From Guptibacillus hwajinpoensis (GTDB lineage: Bacteria; Bacillota; Bacilli; Bacillales; Guptibacillaceae): a DNA stretch of 64,000 nt. The translations under genes and the position numbers were made by a program. Below are positions 26,343 to 34,652 of this stretch, in pieces; position 1 is the stretch's first letter; each line of letters opens with the position of its first letter. The notes under the pieces are model-generated. The model ran no database searches, had not been told where the DNA came from, and worked only from the letters and a program-made list of their open reading frames with translations. Where the stretch lies: contig NZ_SWFM01000004.1 in assembly GCF_005144865.1 (NCBI RefSeq), positions 223,109 to 287,108 of the forward strand. The letters are read 5' to 3'.

Positions 26343-26371
26343 ATTATTTCAAAGGATTTAATTTACAGCAA
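26343..26371 (-). promoter_or_regulatory. Array-type extended -10 promoter
   Basis: Minus strand: TTGCTG, 17 bp, AATAAT, with TGA before the -10 and the downstream TGGAATTAA identical to the copies at 51724 and 56880. Confidence 0.65.
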
Positions 26372-26389
26372 TCTTTAATTGCAAATAAA

Positions 26390-26416
26390 TAGGGCTTATC
26401 CATTAAGGATAAGCCC
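26390..26416 (-). terminator. Hairpin between the two-span protein and GNAT genes
   Basis: GGGCTTATCC-ATTAA-GGATAAGCCC. The stem resembles the CTTATC hairpin variant of array sites at 59020 and 49029. Confidence 0.75.
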
Positions 26417-26478
26417 CCTTTATACTATTAAGTCTTTTTATGAGTTTTCATTTTCACTTCAAATAAGCTGTGCCTGCA

Positions 26479-26670
26479 TCAATAAAACGTAGAGGCTATC
26501 CCTGTAACTAGTAAATATATTGTAAAAAGTGTAAGTAAGATGGTTGTTATGACATATGAGCGCTTAGACTTGAAATCGATCGCAACACCATTGTTTGGAT
26601 CAACGAACCAACTGTACTGGACAAGTCCATTCGCTAACAATAGAAATATTCCAAATGCAATATTCGTCAT
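26479..26670 (-). CDS. Small two-span membrane protein
   Basis: 63 residues: span 1 about 3-21 (IAFGIFLLLANGLVQY), a loop with DPNNGVAIDFKSKRS, and span 2 about 42-60. AAGGAGG selects the ATG at 26670. Unknown role. Confidence 0.6.
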   Translation of the reverse strand: MTNIAFGIFLLLANGLVQYSWFVDPNNGVAIDFKSKRSYVITTILLTLFTIYLLVTGIASTFY

Positions 26671-26810
26671 GGTTATCTTCCTCCTTACTTCGATTCTATT
26701 CCACATTGTATTCCTTCTAGTATGTTATACGAAAGAACCGCACAAAAGTTTCATTATAAAGGTGAAATTTCATGGTCTCACTTTTAGTTCGCTACAAGCT
26801 CTTAAATAAA

Positions 26811-26848
26811 AAATGGGAGTTTTCCCTTCATCAGGGTAAACTCCCCGT
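26811..26848 (-). terminator. Terminator, probably of the LD-carboxypeptidase gene
   Basis: GGGAGTTT-CCCT and AGGG-AAACTCCC with six T following on the minus strand. The MITE at 26872 now stands between it and the gene it would serve. Confidence 0.7.
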
Positions 26849-26871
26849 ATCTCAAAAAAATGATAATAAAA

Positions 26872-27072
26872 GGCTCTTTTCGGATACTTTGTTGCTATAA
26901 AGCGGTTGATTTCCGCTACAGGTGCTCGCTTTCCGCGGGGCGGGCGGTGAGCCTCCTCGTCGCTAACGCTCCTGTGGGGTCTCACCTGTCCCGCTAGTCC
27001 CGCAGGAGTCGAGCACCTTCCGCTCCAATCAGCGAAGTGGGGTTCTCTATAGAAAAATCTTTTAGAAGCAAC
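26872..27072 (+). mobile_element. MITE-like element, full GC core
   Basis: Left end GGCTCTTTTCGGATAC; complete palindromic core (GCTTTCCGCGGGGCGGGCGG, GTCGCTAACGCTCCTGTGGG, CCCGCAGGAGTCGAGCACC); the right end after CTCTATAGAAAAATCTTTTAGAAGC is worn. The 71-aa ORF at 26770-26985 is produced by the repeat. Confidence 0.75.
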
Positions 27073-27157
27073 ACCTAGCTAATCGGAGCAATAAGCAACA
27101 ATATCTACAAAACAACCTAAAAAAGATCGACAGCATCTCTTGTTAAACTGATATCGA

Positions 27158-28177
27158 TTAAATAAAATACTGCACAACTGTTCCTTTGCCATTTGTAAGT
27201 TCAACTTCAGCATAACATCCATTAATAAACGTGTTTTGCGGTGGAACGTGTCCGCAATCAATGTCATATAGGATTGGAACTTGAATTTCTTCAAATAAAT
27301 CGTTATAAACGTCCTCAATCACATAATTTCCAACTGGCGTATTTGCTGGACTTCTGCCGAACAATATTCCTGAGCAGTTTTTAAACCAGCCCGCTAATTT
27401 CATATGCACTAACGTTCTTCGTAATTCTGTTGTCGACATATCGCAGTTTTCAAAATACCATACAATTGATTCATTATTGATATAGTGCTTACTAAAATTA
27501 GATACATTTCCAAAAGGTGTACCTATCAAATGTCGGACTACGTCAATGCATCCTCCTAGTAAACGGCCTTGGACTTTAATATTTTCGTCTGATACAGATT
27601 TCCACTCTGTTTGCTCTGTTAGATCAAAGACACATGGAGTCGGTTTATCGAACTGCCATTCTTTTTGGAACTTCTCTGAAGAATGTTGGACAATTGATGC
27701 ACCAGCTTCAGTTGATAAAACTGATTCCCACATTGCAGTCGTATCATCTGAATACTCGCCTCTTAGATCTACTAAATTCGTACCATGTGCAGTCGCAATA
27801 CCTGTTTTTAACGTTATAGCCAACAATAAAAGACTAACATCTGAATACCCTAATACCCACTTCGGTTTCATACTATCGAAGTCAATATATTCAAGCGTTT
27901 CGATTAACAATTCGCCACCCCAAGGCGGAATAATGATCTGTATTTGTTCGTCTGACATCATCTTATTGAATTCATGAGCACGTGTTTTTGCGGGTGCAGA
28001 CTTTGCTTTGTCCTGCGTCCAACTTGTCTCTCCAAATAATACTTCATATGAATTAGATTCTAAGCGATCACGTGCAGTGGTCAGTACTTTATGTAATTCA
28101 ACAGGAGCACCAGATGATGGTGCAGTAACTCCAATTGTCGCTCCTTGAGTTAAAATCGGATAACTTATCCTATTCAT
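27158..28177 (-). CDS. LD-carboxypeptidase / MccF-like serine peptidase
   Basis: 339 residues of the S66 family, which includes LD-carboxypeptidase A (murein recycling) and MccF (microcin C immunity). Seen: IGVTAPSSGAPVELHKVL at the start, the nucleophile-elbow region WVLGYSDVSLLLLAI, and the His/Glu relay near the end (YDIDCGHVPPQNTF). The SYDVSL-type elbow and length favour the MccF-like branch. GGAG at 6 bp selects ATG 28177. Confidence 0.85.
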   Translation of the reverse strand: MNRISYPILTQGATIGVTAPSSGAPVELHKVLTTARDRLESNSYEVLFGETSWTQDKAKSAPAKTRAHEFNKMMSDEQIQIIIPPWGGELLIETLEYIDFDSMKPKWVLGYSDVSLLLLAITLKTGIATAHGTNLVDLRGEYSDDTTAMWESVLSTEAGASIVQHSSEKFQKEWQFDKPTPCVFDLTEQTEWKSVSDENIKVQGRLLGGCIDVVRHLIGTPFGNVSNFSKHYINNESIVWYFENCDMSTTELRRTLVHMKLAGWFKNCSGILFGRSPANTPVGNYVIEDVYNDLFEEIQVPILYDIDCGHVPPQNTFINGCYAEVELTNGKGTVVQYFI

Positions 28178-28408
28178 TACCTTCTCCTTGTTAACCAATA
28201 TCGAATCACCACTTTCTTCACTGTTAGATAATCACTAGTCTGTTTTTATTCCCTTTAGCCATCGTTATATTAATACTCCTCAATCCCACATTATTCCTCC
28301 TCTTTAAACTATTTTTGCTAAGCAATTCCTGACAATCATTCTATAGGATAAAGCTTTTATATAAGGAAATAATAGGTATTACTCAAAGAAATTGAAAGGA
28401 ATTTGGTT

Positions 28409-28705
28409 ATGACATTTCCTGTTATCCATACGAACTTCTGGGACGCTGTTCTTGCTGTGCCTGTTGTTATGGTGCTGACTCAGTTAATTAAAATCTTCTT
28501 ACCTATCCCTCGAACCTATATTCCAACCGTAGCCATTGTATTAGGTCTCTCTATTTCGATATTTTATAGTCATCACCATCATCTTTTGGCAGGTATTTTC
28601 ATGGGTTATTTTTATGGTTATGCAGCTATTGGAAACTATGCTGCTTTAAAAACTTCGCTTATTGCTCTAAAGAAAAAATTTGCTCAGAAAGAGAAATTCA
28701 CTTAA
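28409..28705 (+). CDS. Small membrane protein, holin-like topology
   Basis: 98 residues with three hydrophobic stretches (about 8-28, 36-52, 56-76) and a basic tail LKKKFAQKEKF. The layout resembles phage holins of the r1t type, but no endolysin or phage gene is near. AAAGGA at 8 bp gives ATG 28409. Flanked by a 200-bp AT-rich promoter region and a strong terminator. Confidence 0.6.
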   Translation: MTFPVIHTNFWDAVLAVPVVMVLTQLIKIFLPIPRTYIPTVAIVLGLSISIFYSHHHHLLAGIFMGYFYGYAAIGNYAALKTSLIALKKKFAQKEKFT

Positions 28706-28711
28706 ATTCAA

Positions 28712-28745
28712 AAGAGAGGGAACCCGAAATTCGGGTTCCCTCTCT
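28712..28745. terminator. Strong convergent terminator
   Basis: AGAGAGGGAACCCGAA, AT-rich tip, TTCGGGTTCCCTCTCT: 16-bp perfect stem between the holin-like gene (+) and yebC (-). Confidence 0.9.
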
Positions 28746-28757
28746 TCGCTCACTCTC

Positions 28758-29480
28758 TTACTCATCACCTAGGTCAACATTGTGATATACCTGTTGAACA
28801 TCTTCTAGCTCTTCAAGTGCATCAATCATTTTCAAGAACTGCTCTTGATCTTCCTCTGAAAGCTCCACATCATTTTGTGCAAGCATCGACAGTTCTGCGA
28901 TCGTGAATTCTGTAATGCCTGCGTTCTTGAAAGCCTCTTGAACTGCGTGGAACTGATCCGGTTCAGCATAGACAATTACAACATCGTCTTCTTCCATGAT
29001 GTCGCGTACATCAAGATCCGCTTCCATTAATAGCTCAAGTACTTCATCAGCAGATTTTCCTTCAATACCAAAAACAGCTGTTGCATCAAACATGTAGGCA
29101 ACGGAACCGTTCACACCCATGTTGCCCCCGTTTTTGCCAAAAGTTGAACGTACATCAGATGCCGTACGGTTCACGTTGTTCGTTAACGTGTCGACGATGA
29201 CCATTGATCCGCTTGGACCGAAGCCTTCGTAGCGAAGCGTGTCATAGTTCTCATCTGCTCCACCTTTTGCTTTTTCAATCGCACGGTCAATGATTGCTTT
29301 TGGTACGTTGTATGTTTTCGCTCGTTCTAGTACTAATCGCAGTGCCTGATTAGCAACCGGGTCCGGTTCCCCCTGCTTTGCAGCTACGTAAATCTCTCGT
29401 CCAAATTTCGCATAAATCCGACTAGTATTCGCATCCTTAGATGCTTTCTTTTCTTTAATGTTATTCCATTTACGACCCAT
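28758..29480 (-). CDS. yrbC: YebC/PmpR family protein
   Basis: 240 residues, normal length. N-terminal [19 protein letters not shown] and the central [19 protein letters not shown] are diagnostic for the YebC/TACO1 family (regulator or translation factor for proline-rich stretches). In B. subtilis two paralogues exist (YrbC, YeeI); the gene name is by family only, and the locus is not the yrbC-ruvAB locus. Confidence 0.9.
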   Translation of the reverse strand: MGRKWNNIKEKKASKDANTSRIYAKFGREIYVAAKQGEPDPVANQALRLVLERAKTYNVPKAIIDRAIEKAKGGADENYDTLRYEGFGPSGSMVIVDTLTNNVNRTASDVRSTFGKNGGNMGVNGSVAYMFDATAVFGIEGKSADEVLELLMEADLDVRDIMEEDDVVIVYAEPDQFHAVQEAFKNAGITEFTIAELSMLAQNDVELSEEDQEQFLKMIDALEELEDVQQVYHNVDLGDE

Positions 29481-29656
29481 ATTATTTCACTCTTTTCTAC
29501 TGGAATCTTTTATAGAAACCTTACTTTACTAGCACTCTATGTCCACTCAATTATACCATATTTTTCAGTTCTCATTGTTTAGAAGAATCGTTCATATAGT
29601 CGTGTTTTGGAAAAGTGGAAAGAATAGTAAGATGAGAGTAGAGAGGGGCGATTGGT

Positions 29657-30718
29657 ATGAAACAAAAAAGGTTAAGAGAATTTGGAATTGAGATCGGTGA
29701 GTTGGAACCTGGAATGAAGAATTCAATTTCGGATGTAGAGGGTGTAACGGTAGGTCATACAACATTAAGCAAAGGAGATATCCAAACAGGTGTAACAGCA
29801 ATCCTTCCGCATCAAGGAAATTTATTTCAGGAAAAGCTTATCGCATCTAGCTATGTTCTAAATGGCTTTGGAAAAACGATGGGAACCATTCAACTGAATG
29901 AACTCGGCACAATTGAAACGCCTATTGTTTTGACAAACACGTTAAGCATTGGAACAGCTGCAGATGCGGTCATTGACTATATGCTTGAGCACAATCCTGA
30001 AATCGGGAGAACTACAGGTACTGTGAATCCAGTTATTGGCGAATGTAATGATATGTTTCTAAATGATATAAGGGGGCGAAACGTTCGTGAGAAACATATT
30101 CGTGATGCGATCGCAAACGCCACGCCAACATTCGAAGAAGGTTCAGTCGGTGCTGGGACAGGTATGCTGTGTTATTCGTTAAAGGGAGGAATTGGGACTT
30201 CTTCGAGAAAAATGAAACTAAAATATGATACATACACAATCGGGGTATTGGTTGTTACAAACTTTGGAATTCTACGTGATTTACGCGTGAACGGAAAGGC
30301 AGTTGGCAAGGAACTAAAGGACTCTCTCCTTCAGTCATGGGAAGAAAAAGATAAAGGATCTGTGATGATCATTGTCGCGACAGATCTTCCCGTCTCAGAA
30401 CGGCAGCTACAAAGAATTATCAAAAGAGCTTCCACTGGGTTAGCACGAACAGGATCTATTATGACAACCGGTAGTGGTGAAATCATACTCGGTTTCTCAA
30501 CAGCTAACAAAGTTCCACATCAGTACACTTCGAACACTCTTTCCATGGATACAATTCATGAGGAAGAGATTGACACGGCATTTCGTGCAGTAGGAGAAGC
30601 TACCGAAGAAGCCGTTTTAAATTCTTTAGTTACAGCTACTCATGTTGTCGGCCGTGATGGTAACGAGAGGCCTGCATTATCTGATCTACTTAATCAATTT
30701 GATATTACGCTCTCATAA
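29657..30718 (+). CDS. P1 family (DmpA-type) aminopeptidase
   Basis: 353 residues, N-terminal-nucleophile fold peptidase that self-cleaves. Seen: DVEGVTVGHTTL, the GTVNPVIGECND metal/structural loop, and EGSVGAGTGMLCYSLKGGIGTSS with the GAGTGM segment next to the expected self-cleavage serine/threonine. Family members are D-aminopeptidases or beta-peptidyl aminopeptidases. GGGG-type ribosome site before the ATG. Separate unit with terminator. Confidence 0.9.
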   Translation: MKQKRLREFGIEIGELEPGMKNSISDVEGVTVGHTTLSKGDIQTGVTAILPHQGNLFQEKLIASSYVLNGFGKTMGTIQLNELGTIETPIVLTNTLSIGTAADAVIDYMLEHNPEIGRTTGTVNPVIGECNDMFLNDIRGRNVREKHIRDAIANATPTFEEGSVGAGTGMLCYSLKGGIGTSSRKMKLKYDTYTIGVLVVTNFGILRDLRVNGKAVGKELKDSLLQSWEEKDKGSVMIIVATDLPVSERQLQRIIKRASTGLARTGSIMTTGSGEIILGFSTANKVPHQYTSNTLSMDTIHEEEIDTAFRAVGEATEEAVLNSLVTATHVVGRDGNERPALSDLLNQFDITLS

Positions 30719-30720
30719 AC

Positions 30721-30753
30721 AGAAGCCCTGTCATTCACCTGACAGGGCTTCTT
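30721..30753. terminator. Convergent terminator
   Basis: AGAAGCCCTGTC and TGACAGGGCTTCT between the DmpA-type gene (+) and the SDR gene (-). Confidence 0.9.
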
Positions 30754-30760
30754 ACTCTAC

Positions 30761-31522
30761 TTATTTCCGATTTCTTTCCGCATAAGGATAGATCGGGTCT
30801 TTTAATTCGAAATCATATGTTTGTCCATCAACAATACCTACTACTTTATTGCTATCATAGAGGTCTAGCATAAAGCCTGCCATTTCTTTAGCTGTATGGA
30901 ACTGTGGCACAGTACCATCATATTCAAAGGTATCAATATCCCTTGCACGATTTGCAAATTCTGTTTCTGTTGCAGCAGGTGCTAATACTTTCGCTTGCAT
31001 CTTCGCACCCTGTCCCTTAAGTTCCTGAGCCAACCCTTCTGTGAATGCACTAACAAAGAACTTCGTTGCACAATACGTTACAGCATCCGCTACAATCGTA
31101 TATCCTCCGCCAGACGATACGTTAATGAGCTGTGTTCCTTCAACATCTGCATAATCACGAACGTAAAGAGATGAAAGAATGGTTAATGCCTCGTTATTTA
31201 ATCGAAGCATCGTTTCAATCTTAGGAAGTTTTTGCTCGTTAACAGGATCGAAATTACCAAAGCCTGCATTGTTTATGAACGTTTCTATTTCAATATTTTC
31301 TAAGCTTGCGTAGAATGCATAAACATTTTCATTTAAGGACAAATCCGCCTCACGAATAATCACATCAAGCTCAGAATTGATCTTGTGTACTTCACTTTTC
31401 AATTCTTCTAATTTTGCCGTTCGACGGGCAGCAATGACAAGGTTTTTCCCTCTTGCCGCAAATGCTAGAGCTGCTTCATATCCAATTCCTGAACTTGCTC
31501 CTGTAATAACAGTGTACTTCAT
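30761..31522 (-). CDS. Short-chain dehydrogenase/reductase
   Basis: 253 residues. Classical SDR: cofactor loop TGASSGIGYEAALAF, NNAGFGNFD, catalytic Ser in INVSSGGGYTI and YxxxK in YCATKFFVSAF. The arginine pair AARRTAKLEEL after the second strand favours NADP(H). Substrate unknown; similar to YqjQ/DltE-like SDRs. Confidence 0.9.
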   Translation of the reverse strand: MKYTVITGASSGIGYEAALAFAARGKNLVIAARRTAKLEELKSEVHKINSELDVIIREADLSLNENVYAFYASLENIEIETFINNAGFGNFDPVNEQKLPKIETMLRLNNEALTILSSLYVRDYADVEGTQLINVSSGGGYTIVADAVTYCATKFFVSAFTEGLAQELKGQGAKMQAKVLAPAATETEFANRARDIDTFEYDGTVPQFHTAKEMAGFMLDLYDSNKVVGIVDGQTYDFELKDPIYPYAERNRK

Positions 31523-31611
31523 TCTAACGCCTCCAACTGTATAAGTTATGCCACTTCTATTGTTTACCCTAATTGGAGGATATTATTTACTAGATTCTAA
31601 CTAAATGGACT

Positions 31612-32754
31612 TCAAAGTTGACTAGAGTTCCTATCACTCTTGGTTCTATAAGCAACTTCCATAACCAAATGGTTTCTATGAATGACTTCCTCAAATGTAG
31701 GTGACTCCATTCTCCATTCGTTTCTTCGCGTGCCGATCATATGCTCTAAAGAAGCTGAAGAATATGCGATTTTCCCTCTTCCTAATAAATCTCCTTCAGC
31801 GCCATGAACTTCGACTACATCCCCTTCTTTAAATGTACCCTCTACTCGTTCAATACCTCCATGCAACAAACTTTTCCCATTTGAAACGATGGCTCTTTCT
31901 GCTCCTTCATCAACATAGATTTGCCCAGATATATGTGAATGCATGCCAATCCATTGTCTATTAATTGTTACCGAAGATGCCTTTTCACGTTTAACATATG
32001 TGCCATCACCGTGACCTGAAAGAATTCTTAGAAGTTTGTAGCTCCCTATTTCCTTCCCTATAAAAACAGTAACACCAAGGTTTAACGCCGTTCTTGCAGC
32101 AAGCAACTTAGACCTCATGCCACCTGTTCCAGCACTTGAACCAGCCCCTCCTGCGTTCTCAATCATGTGATCTTCAATTTCAGATAAATGGTTGAACTTG
32201 GTCGCATCTGGATTAGTAGATGGATTCGAATCATAGATGCCATTCACATCCGTTAATATAATAAGTTCATCCGCATGAACAAGCCCGCTCACAAGGGCAG
32301 ATAGCATATCATTGTCACCGAACTTCAATTCCTCCGTTGATACCGTATCATTCTCGTTAATAATTGGCATGACTCCTCGTGCAAGTAGCTCCGATATCGT
32401 ATCAAAAGCATTTTTATATTGAGCTTGATTAGAGAAATCTGGTCTAGTTAATAGAATTTGAGCAACAGAGACATCTCTCGCTTTAAATTCTTCTATATAC
32501 GCTTTAATTAGTAGACTCTGCCCGAGCGCAGCTGCAGCCTGCTTTCCTTTTAACGTAACAGGTCTCGCTGGATAACCTAATTCTTTAAAACCTGCTGCAA
32601 CGGCACCCGAAGAGACGAGAAGCACTTCATGACCTTCCTGTCGTAGATTTGCCAGTGCTTCAACATGATCTACGAGTTTTACAAGGTCAATTTCACCTTT
32701 TCCATTCGTTAATGAGCTACTCCCAATCTTAACTACGATTCGTTGCTTTCTCAT
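31612..32754 (-). CDS. proB: Glutamate 5-kinase
   Basis: 380 residues: amino-acid kinase domain (IVVKIGSSSLTNGKG, LLVSSGAVAAGFKEL, GDNDMLSALVSGL, GTGGMRSKL) and a C-terminal PUA domain (about 280-370). It makes gamma-glutamyl phosphate in proline (and osmoprotectant) synthesis. GGAG selects ATG 32754; the frame is open to 32856. proA does not follow, and no T-box or proline-linked leader was seen, so the partner gene must be elsewhere. Confidence 0.95.
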   Translation of the reverse strand: MRKQRIVVKIGSSSLTNGKGEIDLVKLVDHVEALANLRQEGHEVLLVSSGAVAAGFKELGYPARPVTLKGKQAAAALGQSLLIKAYIEEFKARDVSVAQILLTRPDFSNQAQYKNAFDTISELLARGVMPIINENDTVSTEELKFGDNDMLSALVSGLVHADELIILTDVNGIYDSNPSTNPDATKFNHLSEIEDHMIENAGGAGSSAGTGGMRSKLLAARTALNLGVTVFIGKEIGSYKLLRILSGHGDGTYVKREKASSVTINRQWIGMHSHISGQIYVDEGAERAIVSNGKSLLHGGIERVEGTFKEGDVVEVHGAEGDLLGRGKIAYSSASLEHMIGTRRNEWRMESPTFEEVIHRNHLVMEVAYRTKSDRNSSQL

Positions 32755-32915
32755 GATACATCTCCTTATATGAAACCGTTCTATAACGTTTAACAACAAT
32801 GTTGAAATTTCTAAAATCTTACCACAAAAGCTGAGAATTGTATTGCTTTCTATCACTCAAAAATAAATATTTTTCGTTATGTAGCAATAAAGATAAAAGG
32901 AAGGTTATCATATAG

Positions 32916-32953
32916 AAAAGGACCCTTTGTTAATATACAAAGCGTCCTTTTTT
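32916..32953 (-). terminator. Terminator behind the coat-like gene pair
   Basis: AAAGGAC-CTTTGT and ACAAAG-GTCCTTT, long stem, placed just downstream of the small gene at 32975. Confidence 0.8.
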
Positions 32954-32974
32954 CATATGCAATCTTTAAGGTAC

Positions 32975-33142
32975 TCAAAACTGAGAGAGTTCGATTGTAG
33001 GCGTTCCTAAAAGAGCCCAGGTTAGCGTCGAATGGATAGGAACATCAGGATTAGCATCTTGTACTTTCATTTCTTCCAGACGCTTTTGATCTTCTAATTC
33101 AACCCATTCCTGTAAACGATTGTTAGGGGCAACATCCTCCAT
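32975..33142 (-). CDS. Small protein of unknown function next to the coat-like gene
   Basis: 55 residues in an uninterrupted frame: MEDVAPNNRLQEWVELEDQK, then a charged helix and DANPDVPIHSTLTWALLGTP. The ATG overlaps the end of the coat-like gene (stop at 33123) by 20 bp, which suggests translational coupling. No known family. The two-gene layout with shared terminator supports a real operon, although the first gene is broken. Confidence 0.55.
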   Translation of the reverse strand: MEDVAPNNRLQEWVELEDQKRLEEMKVQDANPDVPIHSTLTWALLGTPTIELSQF

Positions 33143-33470
33143 CACGATACCCATACTGTCTCATACATTGATAAACACACGCCTGGTACATCTGATCATT
33201 TTGCGCATAATTTTGATAGCAGTAGTTCAGACATTGTCTATAAAGATTATGTGTCTGAGAAGGCGGCAACCCACCAGGTCCAAGCCATGGCTGTTGATGT
33301 GGGTAAGGTTGTGGATAGGGCTGTGGCCAGGTTCCTCCATTATAACCTGGAGGTAGACCACCTGGACCAACCCACTGTTGTTGCTGTGGAAAATTCCACC
33401 CACCTGGAATAGATGAGCCACCATTAAAAATAATACGTTAATGAGGTTGATGATCGTAACCGTTTGGCAA
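33123..33470 (-). pseudogene. Gly/Pro/Gln/Tyr-rich coat-like protein with in-frame stop
   Basis: From a TTG at 33470 with GGGAG 8 bp before it, the frame reads MPNGYDHQPH, then TAA (33438-33440), then continues for 105 codons without another stop: NFPQQQQWVGPGGLPPGYNG, PQPYPQPYPHQQPWLGPGGL and a Cys/Tyr-rich end (LNYCYQNYAQ, VYQCMRQYGY, GGCCP). Composition and repeats are those of spore coat or exosporium proteins. One base (C to T turning CAA into TAA) would explain the interruption. Read as a recent nonsense mutation or sequence error. Confidence 0.6.
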
Positions 33471-33557
33471 CGAAAAAGCTCCCTTCTTTCAATAATAATT
33501 AAGTTCTTTATTAAGTTAGTAGGTGGCCCACTGATTTGTGCCTGACTTTTAGTAAAC

Positions 33558-33592
33558 AAAAAGGAAGGGATCCGTGGATTCCTTCCTTTTTT
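33558..33592 (-). terminator. Terminator of nrdAB
   Basis: AAAAAGGAAGG-ATCC-GTG-GAT-CCTTCCTTTTTT directly behind nrdB. Confidence 0.9.
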
Positions 33593-33600
33593 CAATATAT

Positions 33601-34638
33601 CTACAAATCATCAAATCCATTATCATCTGAAACTTTCGTATACTGCCTGGACTTCTGTTCAAAGAAATCACTTTTCCCTGCGTTAACATCTGAATAAGCT
33701 TTAATCCAGCGCATCGGATTTTCGCGATGGCCTTCAAAAGGACGCTCGATTCCAAGCTGATTCACACGTGTATTCGCCATGAATTTAATATAGTCTCGTA
33801 ACTCGTTCATCGTAATACCGGGGAAACGATTCCCAATGATGTACTCTCCCCATTTCATTTCAAGCTCGGCTGCTTCACGAAATGTATTGGTGATGAAATC
33901 ATGGTTTTCTTTTGTATTTAGCTCAGGATGTTCATTGAATAATTCCTTCACAATGTTAACGAACAATGTAACGTGAAGCTGCTCATCACGATTGATGTAG
34001 TTAATCATCGTTGAAGTAGACACCATCTTTTGATTTCGGGCAAGGTTGTAAAAGAAAGCGAACCCCGCGTAGAAAAATAGCCCCTCAAGGATAATGTCAT
34101 AGACAATCGATTCAAAAAACGTTTGTGGTGTTGGATTCTGAACAAAGGCTTCATACCCTGAAGCTATAAATTGATTTCGTTCTAACAGCACTTCATCATG
34201 CTTCCAGTATTCAAAAATCCGATCCTGCTCATTTTTATTAACAATGGAAGAAAGAACATAGCTATACGACTGGTTGTGCACAACTTCCTGAAACGAAAGC
34301 ACCTGCATGAGCGCAGTAAGGCTTGAATCTGTTAAATAATCTGCAACCTTACTCGAATAGTCCGTTTGGATAGAGTCAAGAAAAGCGAGAAGTCCGATGA
34401 TTTTCTTAAAAGTGTCTTGTTCACCCTCACTTAATGCATCCCATTGCTTCACGTCATTCGACATATTGATTTCAAACGGAGTCCAAAAGTTGCCTAGCAT
34501 ATTTTTATACATAGGGTACGCCCAGCTGTAGCGGACGTCATCCCAGTTTAGTACGTTTGAGTTCTCCCCATTAATAATTCCTGTTGAGCTATTCGGTGCA
34601 GACACGTCATAGAGTTTTCTTTTCTGTATCGTCGCCAA
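33601..34638 (-). CDS. nrdB: Ribonucleotide reductase class I, beta subunit
   Basis: 345 residues. Di-metal ligands and radical site are all visible: Asp in LLAFLDSIQ, Glu/His/Tyr in EVVHNQSYSY, Glu in DIILEGLFFYAGF, Glu and His in RDEQLHVTLF. The C-terminal FDDL tail would dock on the alpha subunit. TTG start preceded by GGAGGAG. Follows nrdA by 14 bp. The tyrosine after ExxHxxxY indicates a tyrosyl-radical enzyme; the metal (Fe or Mn) cannot be told. Confidence 0.95.
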   Translation of the reverse strand: MATIQKRKLYDVSAPNSSTGIINGENSNVLNWDDVRYSWAYPMYKNMLGNFWTPFEINMSNDVKQWDALSEGEQDTFKKIIGLLAFLDSIQTDYSSKVADYLTDSSLTALMQVLSFQEVVHNQSYSYVLSSIVNKNEQDRIFEYWKHDEVLLERNQFIASGYEAFVQNPTPQTFFESIVYDIILEGLFFYAGFAFFYNLARNQKMVSTSTMINYINRDEQLHVTLFVNIVKELFNEHPELNTKENHDFITNTFREAAELEMKWGEYIIGNRFPGITMNELRDYIKFMANTRVNQLGIERPFEGHRENPMRWIKAYSDVNAGKSDFFEQKSRQYTKVSDDNGFDDL

Positions 34639-34652
34639 TCCGATCTCCTCCT

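Noticed and set aside
28409..28705. Prophage holin
   Set aside because: Topology fits but no endolysin or other phage gene is near; reported only as a small membrane protein.
32755..32900. T-box leader before proB
   Set aside because: No T-box sequence or specifier stem and no terminator in the leader.
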